The notes under the pieces were generated by a model. The model saw only the letters and a list, made by a program, of their open reading frames with translations, was not told the DNA's origin and ran no database searches. Positions 24,842 to 37,522 of a stretch of DNA of 64,000 nt are shown piece after piece. Made by a program: the position numbers and the translations under genes. This stretch comes from Himantopus leucocephalus (Eukaryota; Chordata; Aves; Charadriiformes; Recurvirostridae): NCBI GenBank assembly GCA_003993805.1, contig RSEF01000004.1:7945689-8009688 (forward strand), written 5' to 3'. Numbering within the stretch: the stretch's first letter is position 1; every line of letters begins with the position of its first letter.

Positions 24842-26114
24842 TGCTTTCTTTTAAATACTTAATGATGGTCTGCTAGCTTAAACTACAGTTTTCTTAGTTT
24901 GTTGAGAAAATTTACATGTCCAATGAGAATGTAAAGATATTTTAAGGACAAACACATATGCATAAGATACTGGAGAGCCTAACAAATATGTTAATGCTAC
25001 TTAATTTCTTTTGGTAATTGTTAAATTAACGAGAAGGTTTAAAATCTGCATGCCTTTGTGTGTCTTCTGTGTTTGGATAAGAATTGATAGGCTGCAGTCT
25101 ATTCACTGTGTTATGCAGCTTGTATATGTGTGTTGTAGATGAACACCTGGCTTTGAATTAAGAAACTGTTTCTCTTCTTTCCCTTTAGTGTCTACTATTT
25201 GAAATATTTTAACTCAACAGTCTGGAAGGTATCAAAACAGTTCTTCTCATGCTTGCTCATTACAAAGCCCTATGCTTGTAGCACTAAGCATTGTACCCTA
25301 TGCATAAGCATTTTTTGCTAATATTTCTATTGAAATATTAACAGGTGGCTTAAAGGCAATCAAAGGACTCAAATGTACGTTTTAGAACCCTTTTGACCTT
25401 TTTTCCTTAATTCTTAAAGAAAGTGCAACAAACTTCTGCCACTTTCTGCAGCCCTTGCTGGTCCTCTTCTTTGTGCAAGCAGCTTCCCTGATTTGCCTCC
25501 TTCAGCAACAATCAGGCTTTGTCTTGGGCTGCTGCCTAGCTCCAGCAATTACAACACATTCTTTACGCTTTTGGATTCAGAAAATAAGGTCTTAAGTCAT
25601 TGGGCAATGGGTGAGATAGAACAAATGGCTAATGTAAGTGGTTTAATTTTTATTCCAGTGGTTATACTTTGAAGCCATATATGATGGTGTTCAACAATGA
25701 ATATTTCTCTGTATTGTCAAGTGTTTTTTGCATAGAAGACATAGTATATTGGAATTTGGGAAGAATGGCATTTCAGTTCAGCCCTGTTTCCTAGTTCCAT
25801 AGTAGTTGAACTTTGAAAGGGATGAGGATGGTTTAAGATGGGGCACAGGTGAAGTCGTCCCTATGGTCTTGATGTGGTGTTGACTACTGAATGTACAAGA
25901 TTTATTTTACTGGATCATCTAATTTTGAAAGCTTTCTGCTGTGTCTCGAAGTTAATTATACTACAGAAAGGTACTCAGTGAGTGGTTGTGGGTGACAAGA
26001 CAAATTCCTAAATAAATAAAAAAGCACCTGCTGAAACCTTCCATGTTCTTTTTTTTAATAGCAGTGCTTAGCTCTCCTGCTTTCTGAGTCTAGCTTAGCT
26101 TGTGAAATCCTGTG
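24842..26114. other. Non-coding unique sequence
   Basis: I see no gene or repeat family. The pyrimidine tract at about 25165-25188 resembles a splice acceptor, but the following open frame is short. Confidence 0.45.
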
Positions 26115-26128
26115 GTGCCCTCTGGTGG
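26115..26128 (-). promoter_or_regulatory. CTCF-like binding site
   Basis: Read on the minus strand the bases are CCACCAGAGGGCAC, which fits the CTCF core consensus CCASYAGRKGGCRS at every position. The plus strand reads GTGCCCTCTGGTGG. CTCF sites organise chromatin loops and insulators, and orientation matters. Function here is inferred from the motif alone. Confidence 0.5.
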
Positions 26129-26399
26129 ATAAATTGTAAGTAAATATATTGGCCTATTTGGAATAGGGCTCATGAAACCCACTCAGAAAACCATCAACAG
26201 CAGCAGAAGTTCTGTGAGTATTCAGAAAAAAAAATATATATTGTGAATTTGGATAGACATGAATGTGCAATATTACTGAATGGTTTCTACGTAGGGAGCA
26301 GTCTGAGTTCCTCTTGCATTTTAATGTCCTTCTCAAATTTCCTGTTGGCTCCTTGGAAATCATTTTGTTGTTTCCTAAAGATTTGAGGGTTTTCTATCT

Positions 26400-26672
26400 T
26401 GATAGAACAAGAGGTAACGGGCACAAACTTGAGCATAGGAAGCTCCATCTAAACATGAGGAGGGACTCCTTTCCTTTGAGGGTAAGAGAGCACTGGCACA
26501 GGCTGCCCAGAGAGGTGGTGGGGTCTCCTGCACTGGAGACATTCAGAACCTGCCTGGATGCCGTCCTGTGCAACCTGCTGGAGGTGACCCTACTCTGGCA
26601 GGGGGATTGGACTAGATGATCTCCAGAGTTCCCTTCCACCCCTGACCATTCTGTGTGATTCTGTGATTGATA
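26400..26672 (+). mobile_element. CR1 LINE 3' fragment, sense
   Basis: It includes the last codons of CR1 ORF2 followed by the 3' UTR. In frame, the plus strand reads DRTRGNGHKLEHRK, HLNMRRDSF, REHWHRLPREVVGSP and LDAVLCNLLEV, all typical of the ORF2 C-terminus. The 3' end carries GGATTGGACTAGATGATCTC and ATTCTGTGTGATTCTGTGAT. It is 5' truncated near 26400 and well conserved, so fairly young. Confidence 0.92.
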
Positions 26673-27589
26673 ACATGCACCTATTGTTATATGACTTCTT
26701 AATATGTATTACCCTATCTTTACAGGAATAACATCATCCACTTTCTATTCACAAACTTTTAATGCACAGTCTTCAAATGGAAATGCTAAATATGTGTTAA
26801 AATACCCCAACAAAACAGAAGTTGAAAAAAAGGAAGTTTGGCTACCAGGATAGTTTCATCAATAAACTTACGAAACCCACAAAGGATTAAAATCTGAGCA
26901 ATGACTACTGTGCTCTAGGAGAGCTCTATAGAAGCTACAGAGCACAGGATAAAAAGATCTGGATGAATTACTCTTTCTCCCCCTCCTTAGACACTACTAG
27001 AAGCTGCTACAAGTCTCGTCTTTGCTTTCTTTTCTGTTATTCTGTGTTCCATGAGGGATATTAGAAATGGTGTCTTACTGAAGAGACCACACCATTATAC
27101 TGCACTTTAAGATTACTGAGAGGTAGTATAATTCTTCGGACATTTTCTACTTAAATGTTTGATTGTATTTACATGGGGATTTTTCTGGAATGGACAGAAG
27201 GGGAGGTAGATGACTCTAGGCAGTCATTGACAATTGGTACAGAGCATTGAGAGTAAAATTCAGAATTAGTCTTCAGTCTAGTTGTACACCCAGATAACTT
27301 GAAAAACTTGCACTGTGACCAGAAATATGTCAGAATCAAAATAAGTTGCTAAGATTAAAGGAGTCTGTTCTCTAGAGATATCAAGATGGACTTTGTGTGT
27401 GTTTTTATTTGTGTTTAATTGATGATGACCAGGTAAGTGTGGTAAGTTGTAGAAACAAAATATTTTGTCACTTAAAGACCTGCTTAGTCTTCCTGTTTGG
27501 GTGGCCTGTAGCAGACCCCCATGATGTCACTTGTCCCTGCCCTCCCTTTAATCCTGACGCTTAAGTTCTTGATCAGCTCTTCATCCATC

Positions 27590-27672
27590 CCTGCCCTCCA
27601 GAGTCCTTTACCACCACTCCCAGGGCTCTGTCATTCTTCTGGGAGTGGCAGTAAAGGACTCTGGAGCACAGG
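27590..27672. ncRNA. Long hairpin, possible miRNA-like or small-RNA precursor
   Basis: Left arm 27596-27623 and right arm 27639-27666 are 28 bp each and complementary except at two positions, around a 15-base loop (27624-27638). Pairing continues outward for four more bases (27590-27593 with 27669-27672) after two mismatches. The two inner mismatches are A/C on the plus strand, so in a minus-strand RNA they become G-U wobbles and the 28-bp stem is continuous. The size fits a pre-miRNA. It matches no miRNA I know, and expression cannot be judged from sequence. Confidence 0.35.
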
Positions 27673-29650
27673 TAGTGGGTTTTTTTTTACCTGTCTACCC
27701 ACAGAAATTCTTAAGGAAATTATTTATGAGTGCGTGTTATACTTAAGGGAACAAGAAAAGTGTGGCTGAAGTTAGGCTGTTCAGTCACTGTTCATGTACG
27801 TGTCTGGCAGGATCACTGCTAGACAACAAGTCAGAAAATCCTCATGTCTGTCTGTGATGTTCAGGTATGTATCTTTACTTTTAAACTTTATGTACTCTCT
27901 GCTTTAAAGAAATGCTGTGGTGATGTTACACAAGTGCCACCAAACAGCTGTTAGAGCGACTGTGCTTGTAGCTCTCAGTAAACAGAAAATCATAGATGCA
28001 TGGAAGTTGTTTTCATTAGGACGCTGTCCTATTCTTTGTAGTATTTGTGACTAAAAGAACTTACAATGCAGTTTAAAAGGGGCAATACTACATTAATTTA
28101 CCTCCTTTCCTTCCAAAACTGAGCACAAAGTGTCATTGTTTGTATCTGGAAGATAACAATTTTTTCTATGTGAAATGACCTAGTCATGAAACAAAATAAT
28201 ACAGAATTATATAATAATAATATTGGGAGTGTTATCTTAGGTTGTGAATAAGAAGCTCTTAAACTTTAGATGATTTATTCAGAAGAAAGGTAATTTGATT
28301 CAGAAGTGGTGCCTTTTTTTTTTTTAAAGTTGGCTTTCTTCCATCAGACTATCAGTGTTTGCTCAAGGAAGAAAGTTTATCTAGGGACTCTCAGAACAAA
28401 GCATTGTGAGAGATGAAAGTCTGAGTGAAGGTTCCGTGTTAGAAAGCACAAACTGCTAACCACAAAGGCAAGAGGACTCCAGTGAGGCACCCCAGCAGTC
28501 TGCCTGGACCAAACATGACTTTATTTTCTTAAATAGTCAAGCCCCGTGTGTAACTGCATACAGCCCCTCAATCAGGATGCTATAGTGAAACTGAATTTAG
28601 GCTGCACTGACAGTGGTCTGTGTGCAGGTAGAAATTTCTGTTGCATGAAATGAAGGTGTGTGCTGCTCTCATCTGTATTCCTATACCTATGATCAGGACG
28701 ATTTGCTTTAATGTTCCCAGCCTCTGTCTGGTATTTGATTTGGGTGTTTCATAGTATAAGTGACTTTTATATATGTGTATATATATGATATGGAGTAGAA
28801 TGACTGGAAGGAGCCAAGACAGTAACTGGGAAGCCTTTTAATTTTGCAGTATGTATTTTAATAGTAGATTGTACCATTACGTGACTGGCATACCACAAAA
28901 TAACAAACTATTTGTGCAGTTTACTTAAATTTGAAAGTAATTATTGTTAGAGAAGAAAAAATATTTCTCAATGTTAGTCTCATTCCACATGATCTTCAAT
29001 AGAGTTTGTGGTAATGGAAAGAAATTTAGATCATTCATTTGCTCCAGTTCTAAAAATTCATAATCTGTGGACAGGACATAAACAATAAAAAGATAGTTAA
29101 TTTTTATTTTCTGTATAGTTCAGTGAGGTGAATATATCCCTGCTTGCATATCTTTCATTTTTATTTTGTCAGTTTGCCTGAAAGAAAGCACAAGCTGCCC
29201 ATTAGAATCACTGTACAGAGGATTTAAAACTCCAGAGGGTCTTGGGGAATTCGACTTTGTTGGCATAAGTATCTCAATTGTGTCAGTAACTTACACTTAA
29301 GGAGCATTGAATTTCTTGCCCCCTTTTCCCCTTCTGTCCTTGAATTGGTAAATCAGCTTAGTCAGTTTAGAAGATGCAGCAAAGCTAATGGTTTTTGAGT
29401 TCATGTTATAGTTTGCTGTTTTGATCTGATCAGTGGAAAAGAGCAGGCTCAGTCATAAACTACAGGAATAAAGTATGCTAAAATGAAAATTTCTGAGTTA
29501 TTTATCTCTTATTTTTAGAGCTGTAATTTTAATGTCATTAGTAGATACAAAAATTACACCACTGTGGAGTTATTTTTTTATGTCATATTTTAAAGCAGCT
29601 GATTGAAGGCACTTCTAGAGTGGGGAAAACATTGTTTTTTTTGAAGTAAA
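27673..29650. other. Non-coding unique sequence
   Basis: AT-rich, with a short TA/TG microsatellite at about 28769-28792 and a T run near 28312. I recognise nothing else. Confidence 0.45.
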
Positions 29651-29716
29651 CCTTCTCCCATGGTTTTGAATTTCCTGCATGACATGTTACATCTTACATT
29701 TTGTCAAATTACACCT
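29651..29716 (+). repeat. Unclassified dispersed repeat, copy 1
   Basis: This 66-bp segment aligns without gaps to 31051-31116, with 61 of 66 bases identical by my count. It includes TTTCCTGCATGACATGTTAC. Weaker similarity extends upstream through AGTGGGG. I do not recognise the family. Confidence 0.8.
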
Positions 29717-31050
29717 GTCAAATTGTACTGGATAATGTGACAGTGGATGAAACAAGTGAAGCAACATGACAGGATGTATCAAATATAATGCTTCCTGTAG
29801 GAACTGAGAAACAAATGGTTGGATTTTACCAAGCATGTTGATATACATTTATTTACCCATAGCAAGGCATGTTGAATAGTGCTTTTTTTTTTTTTGAAGT
29901 TATGTATATGAGTATGGATATTGCTGCTGTGGGAAAACTCTTGCATGGTTCCTTGATGAATTTAATGAGGATTTTGAGAAGCTTTGTGCTAGTTCACAGT
30001 ATCTCCACTGATGTTCTGTTTGTGTTTTCTTCTTTCTACTAGCCTTCTGGCCTGTCCAGATTCTATGTAACACGCATTATATGACAAGTTTTTCAGCCAT
30101 GGACCTTTGAAACCAGATGACCAATATTTTTCATATAAGCAAAAGTTTCAAGTCTGTAAACCTATCAGTAGCCTCTGATTCTCAAGTGGAATGCCATAAA
30201 AGGGGGTACAATGGTTTCCTGCTGTGCATGGTACAGAATACAGCATCCAATCAGTGTGTCTGGTACATACCTACTTCTGGATTGATGGAAGGCAGGCAGA
30301 TAGTACTGCGTCTGTCCTCAGTAATGCCTAGCTTCATGTAATTGGTCATGTTATTAATCTTGATCAAGTTTATTATGTATTCATTGAAACTCAACTTTAG
30401 GTTTTCTCAGTGTTTTTCTGTAAAACTGAAAATGATGAGTTTTTAAAAGTTAGCCTTCAACTTACTTGTTCTAATGCTGTCCGACATAGTCAGATATATA
30501 TCTATATTACAAAGGAAAAATACCCAATGCTGGACTTCTGTTGAAAAATTAATTGTTTTAAGGAAGTCATGATGTAAATTTGTAGAGAAGTCAGTATTAA
30601 AGTCAGTTATTTTCCTCTTCAGCAAGTATGTAAAATTGATACTAGGTCTATAATTAAAATGCCAGATGGAACAATAAAACCGCAGAGAGAGAGTAGTAGT
30701 CAATAATGAAATGCTGCAAAGCTTTGAAAAAAGCTGGTAATCATAAAATGTGGGTACTGCTGTAGAAATAAACAAGATCTTTATATGAATCCAAAAAAAA
30801 TGATAAAAGGATGGAATTCCTTAAAAAAATCAGATTATAAATCTGTATGAGTTACTGGTAGAAAATATTTATTTTAAAATAAAATATTACAGTAAGTATT
30901 TCAAATATAAATTTACTATTTAAAATACAGGATATGAACTTTTATATTCAGGTAGATGTGAATCATCTTTATAAATACATGGGTTTTTTCCCATTACAGG
31001 ATTGTTATAATATTTCTGAGGCACCTTAAAGTGGGGTTTTTGGAAATAGA

Positions 31051-31116
31051 CCTTCTCCAATGGTTTTAAATTTCCTGCATGACATGTTACATCTTATGTC
31101 TTGTCAAATTACACCT
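31051..31116 (+). repeat. Unclassified dispersed repeat, copy 2
   Basis: This is the second copy of the 66-bp sequence at 29651-29716, in the same orientation and offset by exactly 1400 bp. Similarity ends soon after TTACACCT in both. Either a local duplication or two parts of one older element could explain the pair. Confidence 0.8.
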
Positions 31117-34100
31117 TCCGTAAGACCAAATGGCAATATGGAAACTGAAATGCATTCAGATACCAGAACACTTTAATCACAGATACATGCAGTTTTACAA
31201 ATTACATGACTTCCCTCATCTCTAGGAGACAAGATGCAGTCCAGTCTGTTCTCTCAGGGCACTTGCATTTCTTGATGATCAATAGGTTATGTCATTTGGC
31301 TTTATTTCTTTGAGCACAGAAAAGACATTCAAAGTTCATTCTGTTGTTTGGGACAAGAGGTTGGTCATATTTTGTCTTCTAAAACAAGTTTGTTAGTTAA
31401 CTTTATCAGTCTTAAGGTAGCAGCTGTGCTAACTAGGCCTAACTCATTAACTGCCATAGTGGCAGATTTTTGGGCTAATGTTAAAACATCTAACTCAATG
31501 AATTAAGAAAGCGAACCTCTTCAGGGTATTTGGCTTTTTGTTCCTCCTCAGTGTAGTGAATTTGTTTTCATACACCTTTTCATTCCTTGTTTTGTGTGTG
31601 GAACGGATGTTCCCATGCATCTTGGATGATTGTTAATGATTATTACCTTGTTAATATATGTAACAATGTATGTAAGTATAAAAATTTTCGTCTGTTAATT
31701 TTTAGTTTAATTTTTTCCATTACTTTCCCCCAAGTTTTTCACAAAGAGTAGCTGCCTGTCTTTCAAGCTGTTCTACCATTTCTGAATGTGCAAGTTGTGT
31801 ATTTTAGCTTACCGCTGGATTCCTTTGGCTGTACAATCTGCTTGTATCAGTAAACTTTTAAAATTATCTGAGCTTAGATCAAATAGTTCCTTTCCTTACA
31901 TGTGTACCACAGGGGCATTTCTAGACTGTAAAAACCTGATGTGGATAAAAGGATAAAAGAAAATGTGACCTGGTTGTTCATAGTATACCCCATGTAAGTG
32001 ACGACCCAGTGGATTAGATACGAGGAATTATGCTACAGCATTACTGTATTTACAGTTCCTCATTGTTTTTGGCAGCAGTGGTAAGTGATGACTTTGCCTA
32101 TCTAAAAGTATATAATGTAAGCTGAAACATGAGTGTCTGCACACCAGTGGCTATGCCAATGAAAAACTTCCTTCATGTTGTGCATAATAGCAGTCCCTCA
32201 CTTTTTGGTCTGCTCAACAGTGTTTACAAAGACTTGCATTTACAGATTTGGAATTGTGGGTGTATGGAGGTGGGAAACACGGGTTGGTAAGATGGGGAAG
32301 GCAGTGAGGAGTAAGTCCTGATTTGGAGAGGCAGGAGTAATAAGTGAAAAAATCGTTTTGGGCATTGAGGTTTTGAGATTGAAGAAGAGGGAGGAGGAAC
32401 TAGAGCTAAGTTTACAGCTGAGCGTAAGCAAAGCTGCAGATAGAATTCCTCCAACTTTGTTTCATACGACGTTATCTTACTTAGAAGGTGTTTGATCTAT
32501 GTAGTGTTGGATGTCAGCTCTGAATACTAAATACTTTTGTAGTTCTATGTAGAAAGTCTTGATGTCAAGCTAAGGATAAAAATCAGGGTAAAGGAGCACT
32601 TGTAGTCTGCTTTGTGAAGAAACGATAAGTACTAAACTAGGGCCAAGCTTCGGGCATTAATATAGTAGAAATACAAATTGTAAGTGAATGGGTTAGGTTT
32701 TTTTTTTCCTTACTTCTAAGTGACCGCTCAGCAGATAAAATGTAGGTAGTTTGCTCTTTTTGTGTAGCTTTTCAATTGCCAGTTGTGAGAGAAAATGAAT
32801 ATGGAAGAGAAGTTAAACGTGCCTTAGTGTGTTCTGTCTTTGAATCCATCGAAATATTAGTGCATTGAAGAAGATTACAATGTGAACTCAATTACCACAT
32901 TTTACTTCCACTGTCATTTTTCTCAATTTGGAGGCTGCTTATTCTATTACAAGAGAAGACTTGAACTAATGGTGATTGGTGATCTGCCCTACTGACTTTT
33001 TTACTGATTTAAATCAAATTTAGTTGTGCCATTGAGGATATTATTTAATATCTATCAGTTCATTTATGCAATTTAGACACAGAAAAAGATTTGGACACAC
33101 ATTTTCAATAACACAGAGACAACTGAGGGCAAAATGGGTAAATTACAAATAAGGGCTGAATATATACTCAATTAAAACATGCCTAGGAGATGTCCTGTGT
33201 GCTGGGACCCAACTGTCTGTGCTGGCAAACTGTTAGGAAGGTCTCTGATACAGTTTTGGTGTATTCTAACCAGTTAACTATGAAAACAAGTCCCAGCCAT
33301 ATTTGGCAGTCAGATGTTCCAGAGGGTGCCTGTAAATGAGGCTACGTGGCATTCTCTGCTAGTGTCCCAGTATGTTTTTGCAACATCAGCTGTATGCTAA
33401 GCCACTGGAAATTGTTTAATCTCTTTTTCCATCCCTCGTGTATTTAGGGTTTTAAGCATTAGAGCATCTTTAATTACCATTATTGAAGGTCTTTCAACTT
33501 TGAAAATTGGAAATATATTTCACCGGAGACTACACCATAGTAATTGGCATGTTGTTGCAATGACTGCACAATGTTGTTGCTATTTCAGTCTGTTACATAA
33601 GATTGTTTGCTGATTTCCCCAGAAGTATAAAATTAATTCAATCCAGGCTCTGTCAAGTAACTTTTGTTCATGGAAATGAAATTGTATTTTTTCAAACTGT
33701 GAATTATTAAAGTCTGCTTTGCTTAGAAAGATAGATTTTGAGATACAGAGCAGCATTGTTTGCTTTTATTTACATTAATCAGAATAATATAGTTGTCACA
33801 GCTTAGTTTTCTAATGTGATGGGAAATTATATAATAAAAAGTGTCAGAGTGCTAAAAAGTTTTTATAAAATACATGTGACATTTTTTCAGTAAATCGTTA
33901 CTTGGTGCTTTTACCCAACCCAACTATACTCAGCTATAACCAATGTTTTGGCATAAGATTATGAACAAAAAATACTGGCAAGGCAATCCTGAAGAAACTA
34001 CCTCAGAGCTCCTTTGTACTTCTCCGTGACATTTCATGAGATATGATGCGATTACTCCATGTGAGCCATTAAAAGCGCATGTGGAGGCTGATAATTAGTT

Positions 34101-34142
34101 TTCTGCATTGAAAATTATGCATTCTGAGATGGTTAACCATTT
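31117..34142. other. Non-coding sequence with a purine-rich block
   Basis: 32250-32410 is strongly purine-rich on the plus strand (for example GAAGAAGAGGGAGGAGGAAC), which produces serine- and leucine-rich open frames on the minus strand. I see nothing else recognisable. Confidence 0.45.
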
Positions 34143-34296
34143 GCACAGGTTGCCTAGAGAGGTTGCGGACTTTATATCTTTGGAGGATTTTGGTACACAG
34201 CAGGACAAACTCCTGAGCAAACCAGTCTGAATTCAGATCCTCTTTTGGGCAGGAGGTTGGACTACAGACCTCCCAAGGTCATTTCCAGTCCAACTT
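34143..34296 (+). mobile_element. Degraded CR1 LINE 3' fragment, sense
   Basis: GCACAGGTTGCCTAGAGAGG corresponds to the CR1 segment GGCTGCCCAGAGAGGT. It is followed by GGAGGTTGGACTACAGACC and AAGGTCATTTCCAGTCCAAC, the CR1 3' UTR end. The octamer tail is lost and divergence is high. Confidence 0.75.
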
Positions 34297-35812
34297 AACT
34301 TTTAATTTAATTTATTTTTCATAGGAAACCTTTTTCTAATGTGTGATTCCAACACAAAACTTACATCATGTGCTTGCAAAGGTTAATAACATGTTAAGTT
34401 TTGTTAAGAGGAAGATTTTTCCTAATTTAAAGTACTTCAGAAGGTGTTGTTTGCAGGCTGAGATTACTTAAAAAATAGATCAATTCAGTCTTCTTTTGTT
34501 TCAACAAAAAAAGTCTTTCAAACAGAATCACAGAAATCTGTTGGAATCCATTGTAGTGTACTATTATAGACTAAAATGTATCTGGAAAAAATAAGGCATT
34601 ATTATAGTAATCATTATCTGTAATTTATTTCACTTCACATAGATCTGTAAGAGGTGAGACATGCACATCTTGTTGTAATGTGAGCAATAATGTCGCTTTA
34701 CAGGAAGTTTAGAAAAATAACTGAAATTAAAAACTGGGCTGCATTGATGTGCTGGAGAAGACAACTTCAAGAACGCCCCCCATTTCTGTAATAGAGGATG
34801 AGGTAACTACAGCCTGTGAACCATTGGTCATAACTACAACACACACCAAACTGCTCCCAAGTACCCTGAAGGCCTGATGCTATTTCTGGGGCGTTCTGAT
34901 AGATGTCATCTCCAGGACCTTGGATACTCTGATAAATTCTGTTACCTGTCCTTCACTCCAAATTTAGAGCAGACCTTTGGTATGCAGTGCATGGGCACTG
35001 TATTGGATGTTTTTTGCCTTTATGTTGCACAATAAGGGAACTCGTGTCATGTGGCAGCACTGGGAAGTATCATACACAGGGTACCGTAGGTCATTCTCTC
35101 TTATTCCATTCTGCTAGTATTTCATCTTAATGTTTTTTTTAAAGAAAAAAATTTTATACTGTTGAATATTTAGACTACTGTCTCTTATTAAAATACTAGA
35201 AAGTTCCTTAGGGTTAGCTTGACAAGGTAGTAACGTCTTGGATGCCCCAGGATCAATTTTGTGAATGCCATGAGATGTCATCCTCTGTGTAGTATAAAAG
35301 AAACACAGTACCATGACAACACAAAACAGTAGCTATGCAAATGTTTCTCTTAATTTTAGCAGTTCATATTTTTCATCCTTGATGAGTCAATAAATTCTTT
35401 CTAGATGACATTGGAGGTGGGGGGAATGTGACCCAACCATGGAACAGTGCTTAGTTTCTAGTCACCATTATGGAGATGTGGTTTGCAGATAATACAACAA
35501 AGTCTAAGGAACTTAACTCTTTTTCCTTGTGTGCTGGTATCCTCCCCTGAGAGGATTGCTAAACTACTACCAATTGTGTCATTTATTGCTAGTTTTTGGA
35601 GCTCCCAAGGCTGGCTTTATACATCCGAAGCAAGCAGGAGCTTTTATAGACAGTGTAATTGAAAGCACTGTGCAGTGTTTCTCTGAAGCATAGTGGGAAA
35701 CAGAATCATTGTATGTGAACAGAATAATTTTTTTTTTCCTGTCAGTGCTGTGTAGGAAAATGGACAAAAATGAATGGAAGACTAAAAGTGAAATAAGAGC
35801 ATAGCATTAGTT

Positions 35813-36305
35813 TTGGGCCCCTCTCTACAAGAAGGACATTGAGGTGCTGGAGCGTGTCCAGAGAAGGGCAACAAAGCCGGTGAAGGGTCTAAAGCAGAAG
35901 TCTTACGAGGAGTGGCTGAGGGAACTGGGGTTGTTTAGTCTGGAGAAAAGGAGGCTGAGGGGAGACCTTACCGCTCTCTACAAGTACCTGAAAGGAGGGT
36001 GTAGCGAGGTGGGGGTTGGTCACTTCTCCCAAGTAACAATAAGTAGGACGAGGAAATGGCCTCAAGTTGCACCAGGGTAGGTTTAGGATGGATATTAGGA
36101 AAAAGTTCTTCACAGAAAGGGTTATCAAGCATTGGAACAGGCTGCGCAGGGAAGTGGTGGAGTTGCCACAGTGGAAGTATTTAAAAGACGCGGAGCCGTG
36201 GTGCTGAGGGACGTGGTTTAGTGGTGGTTTTGGCAGTGTTAGGTTGATGGTTGGACTTGATGATCTTAAAGGCCCCTTCCAACCTAGACAATTCTATGAT
36301 TCTAC
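35813..36305 (+). mobile_element. CR1 LINE 3' fragment with ORF2 C-terminus, sense
   Basis: It begins in the ORF2 C-terminal region ([18 protein letters not shown], then [20 protein letters not shown]), continues through [20 protein letters not shown] and ends in the 3' UTR with GGTTGGACTTGATGATCTTA and ATTCTATGATTCTAC. It is 5' truncated near 35813. The frame is broken by a stop after QVAPG. It has no reverse-transcriptase core, so it cannot move on its own. Confidence 0.93.
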
Positions 36306-37363
36306 ATTATTTATGAATTGTAAATATGAACTAGTTATACACAATGTAGCATTTCTTTAACGAGTTGAAGCACAAGTCGTAAACTCTCCGAGATGAAGAT
36401 AATGCCTGGAAATATTTAAGAACACTGAAAATACGTTTTAATGCACGCTTTCCCATTATTGCAGTATCTGTGTGGATGATATTTCCTTGCCTGTTTTCCA
36501 GTCAAGATTTCATAATATTGTTCTACCCCACTTGCTTCCATGGTATCAGATGTAGAACAAGTCTGGGGCCGTGTCTGTCGCACAGAATTCAGACCTTTGC
36601 AAATGACTTAGTCTATGTTGCAATTAGTAAATTTTTATTCTTTGAAATGTTCCTTTAAAACTAAAGGTTTGCTGTAAGCAGGGGCTCTTTTTGCCTTTCA
36701 CTATTAAGTATGAATGTTCAGTTTTGTTTTTGGAGATGTCTTGGGCTTGATCAGTACGATTAGTTTCAGGTTCTACTCTGATGCTGCCTGAAAGCAGATG
36801 CTTAGACCAAAAATGCATAGAGTTTCCTCCAGCAAGACTTGACAGCTCTTGTTAGAAATTGGAGAATGATTCTTCCTTATTGTTATTTCCACGTACGCTG
36901 TTGAAGATGGCAACGCAGTATACAGTGGTTCTGAGAATGACAAACTGACCAACTGACCTGTGCAGTTTCTAGAGAGTGGGGACTGTCTAGGAGCAGAGCA
37001 ACCCTCACCCGAAAAGGAGGGGGGCAAGACAATTTTTCATGTATATACGCAAAATGGAGTTATTCAACTATGAACACAAGTGCTTTACTGTGTTTCTTCA
37101 GTAGTTTATTTTCATTCATTATGAGCTGGGATTTTTTATGTGTTTGAAGATATAAATGCAAAGAAGACACAAATACGAAGGAGCCCCATATTAGCAATCA
37201 AACTAAAAGCCTTGTTATATTGTCTCCTGTGAAGTAACAAGTATTAAATTCTTGCCGATCATCCATATGTATGCATATGGATCTCCCTGGACTGGGCCAG
37301 TATTTTGAGAAACTTGGCTTTGTAACTTAAAAAGACTGTAGTATTTACTTTTATTTCTTTTAG

Positions 37364-37522
37364 GTTATAGTTGATGAATCAACTGTTTTACTACTTTGTG
37401 AAATCATCAACTATGTTAGGTTCAGCAATAAATTACCAGTGATTGTTGATGAGTGTTTTATTCAGGCCAGTCAGACATTCAAAATTGCTATTGATAGTAG
37501 CTATGGACCACTACTACCTTAA
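37364..37522 (+). CDS. Possible terminal coding exon, gene not recognised
   Basis: An acceptor-like tract (TTTACTTTTATTTCTTTTAG) precedes 52 open codons ending in TAA. The peptide starts VIVDESTVLLLCEIINYV and includes PVIVDECFIQASQTFKI. An AATAAA at 37819-37824, about 300 bp downstream, is followed by TG-rich sequence, as expected of a 3' end. I recognise no domain or family, and there is no matching upstream exon. It could be a chance frame. Phase 0 is assumed. Confidence 0.22.
   Translation, partial: VIVDESTVLLLCEIINYVRFSNKLPVIVDECFIQASQTFKIAIDSSYGPLLP

Noticed and set aside
25189..25228. 40-bp segment after a good acceptor (CTCTTCTTTCCCTTTAG) with donor AAG|GTATCA
   Set aside because: The donor is poor and T-rich DNA yields many acceptor-like tracts.
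30052..30096. Short frame PSGLSRFYVTRII after an acceptor-like tract
   Set aside because: Too short, with no other support.
34525..34560. AGAATCACAGAAATCTGTTGG as a CR1 antisense end
   Set aside because: Resembles the CR1 end for about 15 bases only, then diverges.
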